NCBI GenBank assembly: GCA_964489215.1
Contig: CAZAYB010000082.1
Coordinates: forward strand, 1 to 11,943
From: CAZAYB01 sp964489215
GTDB lineage: Bacteria; Planctomycetota; Phycisphaerae; Sedimentisphaerales; Anaerohalosphaeraceae
Direction of reading: 5' to 3'
DNA: 11,943 nt
The position numbers and the translations under genes are program-made. The notes beneath the pieces are model-generated. The model made no database searches, was not told the origin of the DNA, and worked only from the letters and a program-made list of their open reading frames with translations. This document shows, piece by piece, positions 5,488 to 11,617 of this stretch (position 1 is the stretch's first letter; each line of letters opens with the position of its first letter).

Positions 5488-6126
5488 ATGAGAAGTAATA
5501 AGTGTTTGTTCATTGTTATGGCAATGCTCGTAGTCGCTCTGAATCTTTATGCAGCACTCGATGTTTTGCCGACAAGCTCCCATTATCAGGGAAGGTCATA
5601 CTTTAATGGCCTTACCCAGGACCAGCAGGTATTGTCTGGTTATATAGATTTTGCCGTTTACGATACACAAGCTGGAAACGAGCTAAGTGACGCTGGCTTT
5701 TCTGCTCCCGGACAGGGACAGTATGTATACGCATATCAGATTTTCAGCGATGCAGATGAAAGCACAACATCAATTGATTACTTTGCCATTCTCGGAATAG
5801 GTCAAAATGCCGTACCGGATCAGGCAACTTCTGAATATATAAATGCTGAAGATGACCTGAACGGAGGCCTTGATCCGGAATTTAATTATTTCACCTCGCA
5901 AGGGGGTGAATATGTCGACAAAGCCGTCTGGGAATTCGATAACGGGCTGTTCGTATCAGGTGAACATTCTGCCTTTCTGCTGATATCAAGCGATCATGAC
6001 TGGACCGTAGGCGGATACACGCTCGAAAATACTGGTAATGATGCAGGACTTCCGACACCGAACCCTGAACCTGCCTCTTTGGCAATAATGGCTCTGGGGT
6101 CATATTTCCTGTGTAAAAAAAAATAG
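5488..6126 (+). CDS. Secreted PEP-CTERM protein 2
   Basis: A 212-residue exported protein. The ATG at 5488 is preferred over the adjacent GTG at 5485 because AGGAG (5477-5481) then sits six bases upstream. The N-terminus (MRSNKCLFIVMAMLVVALNLYA) is a signal peptide with cleavage near residue 22. The body is acidic and rich in Tyr, Phe, Gly and Asp, with stretches such as IDFAVYDTQAGNE and YVYAYQIFSD, and a late HDWTVGGYTLEN. These recall surface beta-sandwich proteins, but I do not name a domain. The end (193-212) is PEPASLAIMALGSYFLCKKK, a PEP-CTERM sorting signal with Lys instead of the more usual Arg as the basic tail. It follows PEP-CTERM gene 1 by 78 bases without a terminator and is probably in the same operon. 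Confidence 0.85.
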   Translation: MRSNKCLFIVMAMLVVALNLYAALDVLPTSSHYQGRSYFNGLTQDQQVLSGYIDFAVYDTQAGNELSDAGFSAPGQGQYVYAYQIFSDADESTTSIDYFAILGIGQNAVPDQATSEYINAEDDLNGGLDPEFNYFTSQGGEYVDKAVWEFDNGLFVSGEHSAFLLISSDHDWTVGGYTLENTGNDAGLPTPNPEPASLAIMALGSYFLCKKK

Positions 6127-6195
6127 CATAAACGCAGCTATATAAATGAGTCTTTCCAAATTAATTGTTCAGTTTTGTTCAAGGGGGGAAAGGAA

Positions 6196-6810
6196 ATGAT
6201 GATGCAGCGTAAAATATCTTTAGCGGTAATGGTGTTAGCAGTTATAATCACCTCATCGGCAATAGCTCAGCAGGGCTATTCGCTAATGATACAGCAAAGC
6301 CCGCCAAATGGCGGCACTGTTAACCCGGGAACCGGTGTTCACAGAATGAATACCGGCGGCAATATCACACTCGTTGCAAACCCGTCACCCGGATACAAAT
6401 TCGTTTACTGGCTCGGGGACGTATCTGAAGCCACAGCATCTGAAACCACCGTAACTGTCGATGCTCCAAAAATGGTTATCGCCGTTTACGAAAGAGCACA
6501 GTTTCAGTTCAACGACACTTCAGAATCAATAAGAAGCAGTATGGGACCAACCGGAGGTGGCGGCGGACCGGCTCCCACCGTTTACCCGGGAGGCGGATAC
6601 TCAGGCGTACCAAGCTACCCTGCACAAAGCTATAATGGCTTTACTTTTCCGCAGTTCCCTGATAACCCTGATCTCGACCAGCCCGAAAGTGACCCTTTCC
6701 CTGTTCCTGATGACGGAGATGACGAAGAAGTACCCGAACCTGCTACTATTTTCATGATCTCTGCAGGGGCGATATTTGCAATCAGAGCAGGAAATAAAAG
6801 AAAGAACTAA
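6196..6810 (+). CDS. Secreted PEP-CTERM protein 3 with an InlB-like B-repeat domain
   Basis: A 204-residue exported protein. Three consecutive ATGs (6196, 6199, 6202) could start it. GGGGGG at 6183-6188 fits the first, and AGGA at 6191-6194 fits the third better. The signal peptide ends after SSAIA (residue 24). Residues 27-95 match the divergent InlB B-repeat/bacterial surface repeat pattern: YSLMIQQ, GGTVNPGTG, ITLVANPSPGYKFVYWLGDV, TVTVDAPKMVIAVYE. Then come a Gly/Pro/Tyr-rich linker (about 105-150) and an acidic Asp/Glu/Pro stretch (160-178), followed by a PEP-CTERM signal from 179 (VPEPATIFMISAG...) with the basic end NKRKN. The layout suggests a repeat domain held away from the membrane by a flexible spacer before exosortase processing. 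It is 69 bases behind gene 2 and is the last gene of the cluster. Confidence 0.85.
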   Translation: MMMQRKISLAVMVLAVIITSSAIAQQGYSLMIQQSPPNGGTVNPGTGVHRMNTGGNITLVANPSPGYKFVYWLGDVSEATASETTVTVDAPKMVIAVYERAQFQFNDTSESIRSSMGPTGGGGGPAPTVYPGGGYSGVPSYPAQSYNGFTFPQFPDNPDLDQPESDPFPVPDDGDDEEVPEPATIFMISAGAIFAIRAGNKRKN

Positions 6811-6855
6811 TTACTGTATGATAATTTCAAATCTCATTAATTAGTTAGCGATTCT

Positions 6856-6958
6856 GGGACTTACCTGGTCCCCGGTATAGTCGCATAATACCCTTTGTCT
6901 TGGAGGAGGCATATTAGGGTATGGCCGAGAGTAAGATGGCCTCTCGGCCATTTTTTTT
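6856..6958 (+). ncRNA. Candidate structured RNA or processed 3' UTR with alternative hairpins
   Basis: Behind the last PEP-CTERM gene lie GGGAC/GTCCC (6856-6860, 6868-6872) and GGTAT/ATACC (6874-6878, 6888-6892). A competing stem pairs ATACCCT (6888-6894) with AGGGTAT (6916-6922), and the terminator at 6921-6958 follows. The second and third stems share 6888-6892 and cannot form together. The third stem would display GGAGGAGG (6902-6909) in a 21-base loop. No plus-strand gene follows, so a riboswitch controlling a downstream gene is unlikely. A small RNA or a processed 3' UTR fits better. A possible -10 (TATGAT, 6817-6822) lacks a good -35 box. Confidence 0.4.
6921..6958 (+). terminator. Strong intrinsic terminator of the PEP-CTERM cluster
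   Basis: ATGGCCGAGAG (6921-6931) and CTCTCGGCCAT (6941-6951) form a perfect 11-bp stem with a 9-base loop, running into eight T's (6951-6958). It ends plus-strand transcription before the convergent groES-like gene. There is no T run for the minus strand. Confidence 0.93.
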
Positions 6959-7017
6959 AATCCAAAAATCTAACATGAATAACGCTTGTCCGCCAAAATG
7001 AATTTTTAGAGGTTCCC

Positions 7018-7338
7018 TTAACTTTTGCGGAATACTGCCACAACATTTTCAACATCGACTACAAAAAGACGATTATCGCCCTCAAAATCAACCGGTATTG
7101 CCCCTTTAGGATTGAAAAGAACCTTGTCATATTGGCGTAAAGGCCAGTCGCTGCTAAGGTCAACCTCCGCTGAAACCGAAACAATACGACCGGTTATCGT
7201 AGGTATCTCAATATTGTCGGGAAGCTGAATCCCCCCTTTAGTCTGCTTCTTATCCTCATCCTTGCGTATCAGAACTCGCTTGCCTATAGGCTCAACAGTT
7301 TCAAACGGCTCGGAATTTATTCCTTTTTCTTCTGTCAT
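7018..7338 (-). CDS. GroES-like co-chaperonin paralogue
   Basis: A 106-residue protein with the Cpn10 fold pattern: VEPIGKRVLIRKDED (15-29), the mobile-loop region KKQTKGGIQLPDN (30-42, with the GroEL-contacting Ile-Gln-Leu at 37-39), TGRIVSVSAEVD, YDKVLFNP (70-77), and the final strand FVVDVENVVAVF. Normal GroES caps the GroEL ring. Here the segment after KVLF (NPKGAIPVDFEGDNR) departs from the common KYAGTEV...GEEYLI pattern, and about ten extra residues precede the domain. No groEL is adjacent. It is therefore probably a divergent additional GroES, of which planctomycetes often carry several, rather than the main one. AGGTGG lies six bases before the start. Its promoter region shares a 13-base element with topA. 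Confidence 0.85.
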   Translation of the reverse strand: MTEEKGINSEPFETVEPIGKRVLIRKDEDKKQTKGGIQLPDNIEIPTITGRIVSVSAEVDLSSDWPLRQYDKVLFNPKGAIPVDFEGDNRLFVVDVENVVAVFRKS

Positions 7339-7364
7339 TTATCCACCTGTCACAAAAATCCTTA

Positions 7365-7393
7365 AGTATCATCTTTAACAGGACGATAAAAAA
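7365..7393 (-). promoter_or_regulatory. groES-like promoter region with the element shared with topA
   Basis: On the minus strand TTTTTTATCGTCC (7393 down to 7381) ends 42 bases before the start codon. If TTTTTT is taken as the -35, GATACT (7370-7365) follows after 17 bases as a -10-like box, giving a leader of about 20 bases. The identical 13-mer lies 41 bases before topA. An alternative -35, TTGCAC, sits just upstream of the element. Confidence 0.4.
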
Positions 7394-7492
7394 GGTGCAA
7401 TGATGTTATTTACTAAAAACAATTATATACAAATCTATTATACAAAGTTATTGAATTAACCCAATAAAAATTAAAGGCCTGAATAAGTTTTT

Positions 7493-7555
7493 CTTCCTCC
7501 TCCAAAAGGGCAGTGGCGTACAAAATCATCTGTGCGTTACTGCCTCTCTTTTTCT
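7493..7555 (+). ncRNA. Candidate plus-strand small RNA end: CCTCCTCC run plus terminator hairpin
   Basis: CTTCCTCCTCC (7493-7503) is followed five bases later by a 13-bp stem, 7509-7521 with 7532-7544, around a 10-base loop. Three of the pairs are G-U when read from the plus strand. The tail TCTCTTTTTCT (7545-7555) completes an intrinsic terminator. Both neighbouring genes are on the minus strand, where the G-U pairs become A-C mismatches and the T-rich tail is lost, so the structure is best explained by a plus-strand transcript. The CCTCCTCC run resembles an anti-Shine-Dalgarno sequence. I found no convincing plus-strand promoter upstream (TTGAAT at 7451-7456 lacks a good -10), so the 5' end is unknown. 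Confidence 0.4.
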
Positions 7556-7597
7556 AACATTCAATATCAGACCCGAACCGCAAAAAACAAAAAACTG

Positions 7598-10054
7598 CTA
7601 ATCCCCGCTCTTGCTGTCAGACTTCTTCGCAGCTTTCTTATTAGCACTCTTCTTTTTAACGGCCTTTTTCTTTTTAGCGCTCTTCTTTTTCGAAGTCTTC
7701 TTCTTGGACTTTTTGCTTTTATTTCTGCCGAGCATCTCATCAGCCTCATCTAAGCTCTCAGGAGGCCACTTACCCTCACTCTGAAGCTTCTTAAGCTCAT
7801 CGAGCTGTTTAATACTCACGATCGTCCTGCACCGCGGAAACCTGTTACACCCCATAAAGGGACCGCGCTTACTCTGGCGTATCACAAGCTCTCCCTGCTT
7901 GCATTTATGACAGGTAACTCCTGTTGGCTCCGGCGGTGGCTTAGGCGGCAAAACATTACCTTCTTTATCAAGCCCAAGGATAGTCTTGCACTCAGGATAA
8001 TTCGAACAGCCGAGAAATGGCCCGAACCTTCCAAATTTATGAACCATTGCAGCCCCGCATTCCGGGCACTTATGTTCCGTCTTCGTCTCCTCGAGCATCT
8101 TACCTTCCTTGTCGCACGGTGCCGCAAACTTGCAGTCCGGATACTTCGAACAACTTAAAAACTTACCATTCTTGCCGAATCGGTAATCCAGCCTGCTCCC
8201 GCAATCAGGACAGTTATACTCACTGGGAGTAGTCTCTGCCTTAGCATGCTTCATCTCTTCCTTAGCCTTGGAAAGATGATCACTGAAAGGCCCGTAAAAC
8301 TCATTAAGAACACTTAGCCAGTCAAGGTGCTGTTCCTCGATCTTATCAAGCTGTTCTTCCATATGCCGCGTAAAGGCTATATCCATTATCTGCGGGAAAA
8401 ACTCGTTAAGCTTATCGGTAACTACCTCACCGATATCCGTCGCATGGAAACTGCGATCAACCTTCTCAACATACTTACGATCCTGGATTGTACTGATAAT
8501 CGAAGCATAAGTACTTGGCCTGCCGATACCTTCCTTCTCAAGAGTTCTTATTAGCGATGCCTCGGAATACCTTGAAGGGGGCTTTGTAAAATTCTGCTCA
8601 GCAGAAACATCGATAGCCTTGACCTGCTGACCATCCTCCAGTTCAGGCAAAACAGGATCATTTGAATTTGTCTTCCAGATTTTCGTATAACCGTCAAAAA
8701 CCAGAACCCTCCCGCTCGTTCGATAAGTACAAACTCCCTCACTGGTACCAGCCTCGATCTCAACCGTCTTTGAATCGTACTCAGCCGGATTAAGCTGTGA
8801 CGCTATAAATCGACGCCATATCAGATCGTAAAGCTTAAACTGTTCCGTACTCAGAACCGGTTTAAGATCAATTGGTGAAAGGTCAGGGTCAGTTGGACGA
8901 ATCGCCTCATGTGCCTGCTGAGCAGATTTACGAGATGAATAAAAGTTAGGCTTCTCCGGCAGATATTCCTTACCAATATTATGCTCTACATAGTGTCTCG
9001 TCTGGCTGATTGCTTCACTGGAAATATGCGTACTGTCTGTCCTCATATAAGTAATCAGGCCAAGAATACCCATAGAGCCAAGGTCAATTCCTTCATAAAG
9101 CTGCTGAGCTATCGCCATAGTTCGTTTAGCGGTAAAACCTACCCTGTTCGAAGCCGTCTGCTGCAATGTAGAAGTAATAAAAGGAGGAGAAGGTCGGCTC
9201 TTTACACGCTTTACATCAACCTTGGAAATATTAAAGTCATTGCTCTTCAAACCTGCTAAAATCGCCTTAGCCTTCTTCTCGTCAAGCTTATCGAACTTCT
9301 CACCCCCAACCCGGACAAGCTCAGCCTTAAACGCACTGTGTTTGCCCAGCCATTTGTTCTGCTCAGCTATCGTAGGCCCTTTTTCATCTTCATCTGATGC
9401 TGTAAATTCTTTCCAAGCCTCACTGTAATCATTCTCAAGATCAGTAGTAAAAACCGCAGGAATAAGCCAGTATTCCTCAGGCTCAAAAGCACGTATCTCA
9501 CGCTCACGGTCAACAATTATCTTAACCGCTACAGACTGAACTCGACCGGCACTCAAACCGCGGGTAACTTTTTTCCACAAAAGCGGACTTATCTGGTAAC
9601 CTACTATACGGTCAAGTATACGCCTGGCCTGCTGTGCCATAACCTTATCTTCATCTATCCTGCCGGGTTTCGAAAAGGCCTCATTTATCGACTTTTTGGT
9701 TATTGCATTAAAAACTACACGGTAAGTATCTTCTTCATTTACTTTCAATATCTCCGCAAGATGCCAGGCTATTGCCTCTCCCTCACGGTCAAGGTCAGTC
9801 GCAAGATAAAGACTGGAACAATTCTTAGCAGCACTCTTTAATGAATTAACAACTTTCTTCTTACCAGGACTTATCTCGTAAGTGGGCTCAAAATTATTCT
9901 CAATATCTACATTTATACCCTTCGATGGGAGATCTCGAACATGACCCATAGATGCTTTTACATCAAAACCGGATCCAAGATATTTGTTTATAGTTTTAGC
10001 TTTCGCCGGTGATTCTACTATTACAAGTGATTTGCCGTTTTTAGCCTTTGCCAT
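7598..10054 (-). CDS. topA: DNA topoisomerase I
   Basis: Type IA topoisomerase that relaxes negative supercoils through a transient 5'-phosphotyrosine break. The 818-residue product has the Toprim domain (VESPAKAKTI at 13-22 with Glu14; DLDREGE at 87-93), SAGRVQS (168-174), the catalytic Tyr336 in GLITYMRTDS, AHEAIRPT (381-388) and EGIGRPSTYA (508-517). Three C-terminal four-cysteine zinc ribbons follow: Cys615/618/635/641, Cys663/666/683/689 and Cys715/718/736/742. The last 40 residues are a Lys-rich tail (KKSKKKTSKKKSAKKKK...), probably for DNA contact. The start ATG at 10054 gives the expected MAKAKNGKSLVIVESPAK N-terminus, but the ribosome site is poor. Two candidate promoters lie upstream, one sharing an element with the groES-like gene. 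Confidence 0.97.
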   Translation of the reverse strand: MAKAKNGKSLVIVESPAKAKTINKYLGSGFDVKASMGHVRDLPSKGINVDIENNFEPTYEISPGKKKVVNSLKSAAKNCSSLYLATDLDREGEAIAWHLAEILKVNEEDTYRVVFNAITKKSINEAFSKPGRIDEDKVMAQQARRILDRIVGYQISPLLWKKVTRGLSAGRVQSVAVKIIVDREREIRAFEPEEYWLIPAVFTTDLENDYSEAWKEFTASDEDEKGPTIAEQNKWLGKHSAFKAELVRVGGEKFDKLDEKKAKAILAGLKSNDFNISKVDVKRVKSRPSPPFITSTLQQTASNRVGFTAKRTMAIAQQLYEGIDLGSMGILGLITYMRTDSTHISSEAISQTRHYVEHNIGKEYLPEKPNFYSSRKSAQQAHEAIRPTDPDLSPIDLKPVLSTEQFKLYDLIWRRFIASQLNPAEYDSKTVEIEAGTSEGVCTYRTSGRVLVFDGYTKIWKTNSNDPVLPELEDGQQVKAIDVSAEQNFTKPPSRYSEASLIRTLEKEGIGRPSTYASIISTIQDRKYVEKVDRSFHATDIGEVVTDKLNEFFPQIMDIAFTRHMEEQLDKIEEQHLDWLSVLNEFYGPFSDHLSKAKEEMKHAKAETTPSEYNCPDCGSRLDYRFGKNGKFLSCSKYPDCKFAAPCDKEGKMLEETKTEHKCPECGAAMVHKFGRFGPFLGCSNYPECKTILGLDKEGNVLPPKPPPEPTGVTCHKCKQGELVIRQSKRGPFMGCNRFPRCRTIVSIKQLDELKKLQSEGKWPPESLDEADEMLGRNKSKKSKKKTSKKKSAKKKKAVKKKSANKKAAKKSDSKSGD

Positions 10055-10079
10055 AAATACATTACCAATAAGGTGTTAG

Positions 10080-10108
10080 ATAATTAAATCGGCCCGGACG
10101 ATAAAAAA
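10080..10108 (-). promoter_or_regulatory. topA proximal promoter region with the element shared with the groES-like gene
   Basis: On the minus strand TTTTTTATCGTCC (10108 down to 10096) ends 41 bases before the topA start. With TTTTTT as -35, AATTAT (10085-10080) follows after 17 bases, giving a leader of about 20 bases. The element also forms the right arm of a 7-bp hairpin (GGGCGAT/ATCGTCC with one G-U pair), so it could instead act in a longer transcript from the distal promoter. Confidence 0.4.
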
Positions 10109-10140
10109 ATCGCCCCTTTGGACCTAACTCATAGCCAGAA

Positions 10141-10170
10141 CAGATAACAAATAATGCCGGTCAATGTCAA
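10141..10170 (-). promoter_or_regulatory. Candidate distal topA promoter
   Basis: On the minus strand a consensus TTGACA (10170-10165) is followed after 18 bases by TATCTG (10146-10141), a weak -10. It predicts a leader of about 80 bases that includes the ATCGTCC hairpin. Confidence 0.35.
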
Positions 10171-10462
10171 GAAAAATCGAAATTTCTGACTGATATGGTG
10201 AAAAATAGGATATTTTTTCAGTAAAAAAAAACACCCCTTTATGACTCCAATTTTCCTGCTATCACAACACATCACCAGTGCTTTATGGCTATAAGTCGGC
10301 AATTAAACCTGCTCTCGTTAAAAAAACTGTTTAATCTACTGAACCACTGCCATATTTAAACCCGCAATCAGCCAATATTTGACATTTTTCCTGAATAATA
10401 TGATCGTTTGATTTTCTTAATCGTATATATAAGTGAATAAGATATGAAACGGAGGTGATAAA
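10171..10462. other. AT-rich gap between topA and the small membrane protein gene
   Basis: Almost 300 bases without a supported gene. It holds an A/T hairpin at about 10199-10220 (GAAAAATA and TATTTTTTC arms), an A tract at about 10222-10230, and a consensus TTGACA at 10379-10384 whose nearest -10 (TATGAT, 10399-10404) is only 14 bases away. A promoter for the 10463 gene must lie here, but its exact boxes are unclear. Confidence 0.4.
10451..10459 (+). promoter_or_regulatory. Perfect Shine-Dalgarno of the small membrane protein gene
   Basis: GGAGGTGAT is fully complementary to the usual 16S rRNA 3' tail. The GGAGG core ends seven bases before the ATG at 10463. It is the strongest ribosome site in the window and fixes the start of this small gene. 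Confidence 0.8.
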
Positions 10463-10696
10463 ATGAACGCGTCACACATACATTTTAATAAAAACGAACA
10501 TTGGTGGAACCATTTGACAAATTGGAATGAATTTTCGCACGATTTGAATGTGTTGTTTCACAACCCGGTTTTCTGGTTAATAACATTAGCATTGGCGATT
10601 TTGGCATTGGCTGTTCTTGCTTCTGCCATGACCAATGGCGCCCCGGGATCATTGCCTAATCAGCCCCTGAATCCCGGTTATCCTTTATATTATTAA
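10463..10696 (+). CDS. Small single-pass membrane protein of unknown function
   Basis: The 77-residue product has three parts. Residues 1-34 are rich in His, Asn and Trp (MNASHIHFNKNEHWWNHLTN...). A hydrophobic helix spans about 35-56 (PVFWLITLALAILALAVLASA). The Pro-rich tail ends in NPGYPLYY. There are only two Lys, both near the N-terminus, so topology is uncertain; the helix is too central for a normal signal peptide. I recognise no family. The perfect Shine-Dalgarno and the isolated position suggest an abundant or strongly translated product. The local TTGACA (10379-10384) may belong to its promoter. No partner gene is adjacent: topA is divergent and rdgB convergent. Confidence 0.75.
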   Translation: MNASHIHFNKNEHWWNHLTNWNEFSHDLNVLFHNPVFWLITLALAILALAVLASAMTNGAPGSLPNQPLNPGYPLYY

Positions 10697-10985
10697 CCTT
10701 TAACTAAAATCGGATTCATTAAATGGATTTAAAACCGCAAAGGATGCGTTAAAAATATAAAGTTAAACAATTCTAAATAACAGGGCGCCTTTTTTTAACT
10801 GTATTGAATAATTTACCGGAACCCTTAAAAAATTGTTCCCTCAGATTCAAGCCGGTCATTGACGTTAAGCGATTTTTTTTAGGGCCGCTGGTATAAAAAC
10901 AACTTACATCATTTCTTGACATGCTCTAAGGATGGCTCTAGTAATTGCCTTTTAGCAAAATTAATTTTTAACTGCTTAAATCTTT
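10697..10985. other. Gap between convergent genes
   Basis: About 290 bases between the ends of the small membrane protein gene and rdgB. A short G/C palindrome followed by seven T's (AGGGCGCC then T's, 10782-10796) may be a weak plus-strand terminator for the small gene. A consensus TTGACA at 10917-10922 with TAGTAA 17 bases later could be a plus-strand promoter antisense to rdgB, but the -10 is poor. No ORF with a ribosome site is seen. Confidence 0.4.
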
Positions 10986-11603
10986 TCAGGTCCTGATAAT
11001 TCCGTTCAGTTTCCCTATCAGATTCCTTAAAGCCTTGCCTCGGTGAGAAATCGAATTTTTTTCCTCAGCACAAAGCTCCCCCATAGTCTTGCCCAGTTCG
11101 GGAATATACATCACAGGATCATAACCAAATCCGTTTTCCCCCTTTTCTTTTTCTGTTATTATCCCTTCGCAAATGCCGTTAGTTTCCAGCAGAACCTTTT
11201 CACCGTCCGCCAGGCACAACGAACAGACAAATCTCGCCGTCCGTTTTTCAGATGGTACACCTTCCATAAGCTCAAGGACTTTTGCTATATTCTTATGATC
11301 TATAAGGCTTCTGTCATTGCTTTTTTCACCGCTGAACCTTGCCGATTTAACACCTGGCCTGCCCCCCAGTGCATCAATAACAAGCCCCGAATCATCTGCC
11401 ACCGTCAGCAACCCGCTCTGATTGGAATACCCAACCGCCTTTTTCCGGGCGTTTTCCGCAAAGCTCTCGCCGTCCTCCTCGACTTCATTAAATTCGTTAA
11501 GGTCCCCAAGCCCCGCAGCTTCAATTCCGATATCCGCCTCTTCGAGCATACCCCGCAGCTCCGCTATCTTACCGGGGTTCGTTGTCGCTACCAGTAGTTT
11601 CAT
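10986..11603 (-). CDS. rdgB: RdgB/HAM1 dITP/XTP pyrophosphatase
   Basis: The 205-residue product is normal for the family that hydrolyses non-canonical purine triphosphates (dITP, XTP) to the monophosphate and pyrophosphate, keeping them out of nucleic acids. It starts MKLLVATTNPGKIAEL, the substrate loop (T/S)xNxxK. It has SFAENARKKA (47-56), the catalytic ADDSGL (69-74, Asp71 the likely general base), PGVKSARFSGE (83-93), NGFGYDP (157-163) and SHRGKAL (186-192). All family motifs are intact. The start at 11603 has GGGGGTG four to six bases upstream. It begins 14 bases behind argF on the same strand, so the two are probably cotranscribed, although their pathways are unrelated. Confidence 0.95.
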   Translation of the reverse strand: MKLLVATTNPGKIAELRGMLEEADIGIEAAGLGDLNEFNEVEEDGESFAENARKKAVGYSNQSGLLTVADDSGLVIDALGGRPGVKSARFSGEKSNDRSLIDHKNIAKVLELMEGVPSEKRTARFVCSLCLADGEKVLLETNGICEGIITEKEKGENGFGYDPVMYIPELGKTMGELCAEEKNSISHRGKALRNLIGKLNGIIRT

Positions 11604-11617
11604 AACACCCCCATAAC

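Noticed and set aside
6902..7001. A 26-codon ORF from ATG 6921 preceded by GGAGGAGG
   Set aside because: Its first codons are the perfect stem and T run of an intrinsic terminator, which explains the sequence better than coding. The GGAGGAGG to ATG spacing is also long.
7532..7753. A plus-strand frame with many Leu/Phe/Ser opposite the TopA tail
   Set aside because: It is the antisense of Lys-rich AAG/AAA codons, which always yields a false hydrophobic protein.
10379..10404. TTGACA with TATGAT as the promoter of the small membrane protein gene
   Set aside because: Both boxes are good but the spacer is only 14 bases, too short for normal sigma-70 recognition, so I did not list it as a promoter.
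11043..11597. A 184-codon plus-strand frame opposite rdgB
   Set aside because: rdgB on the minus strand has every family motif, a ribosome site and an operon context. The plus-strand frame has no recognisable domain or ribosome site and is an antisense shadow.
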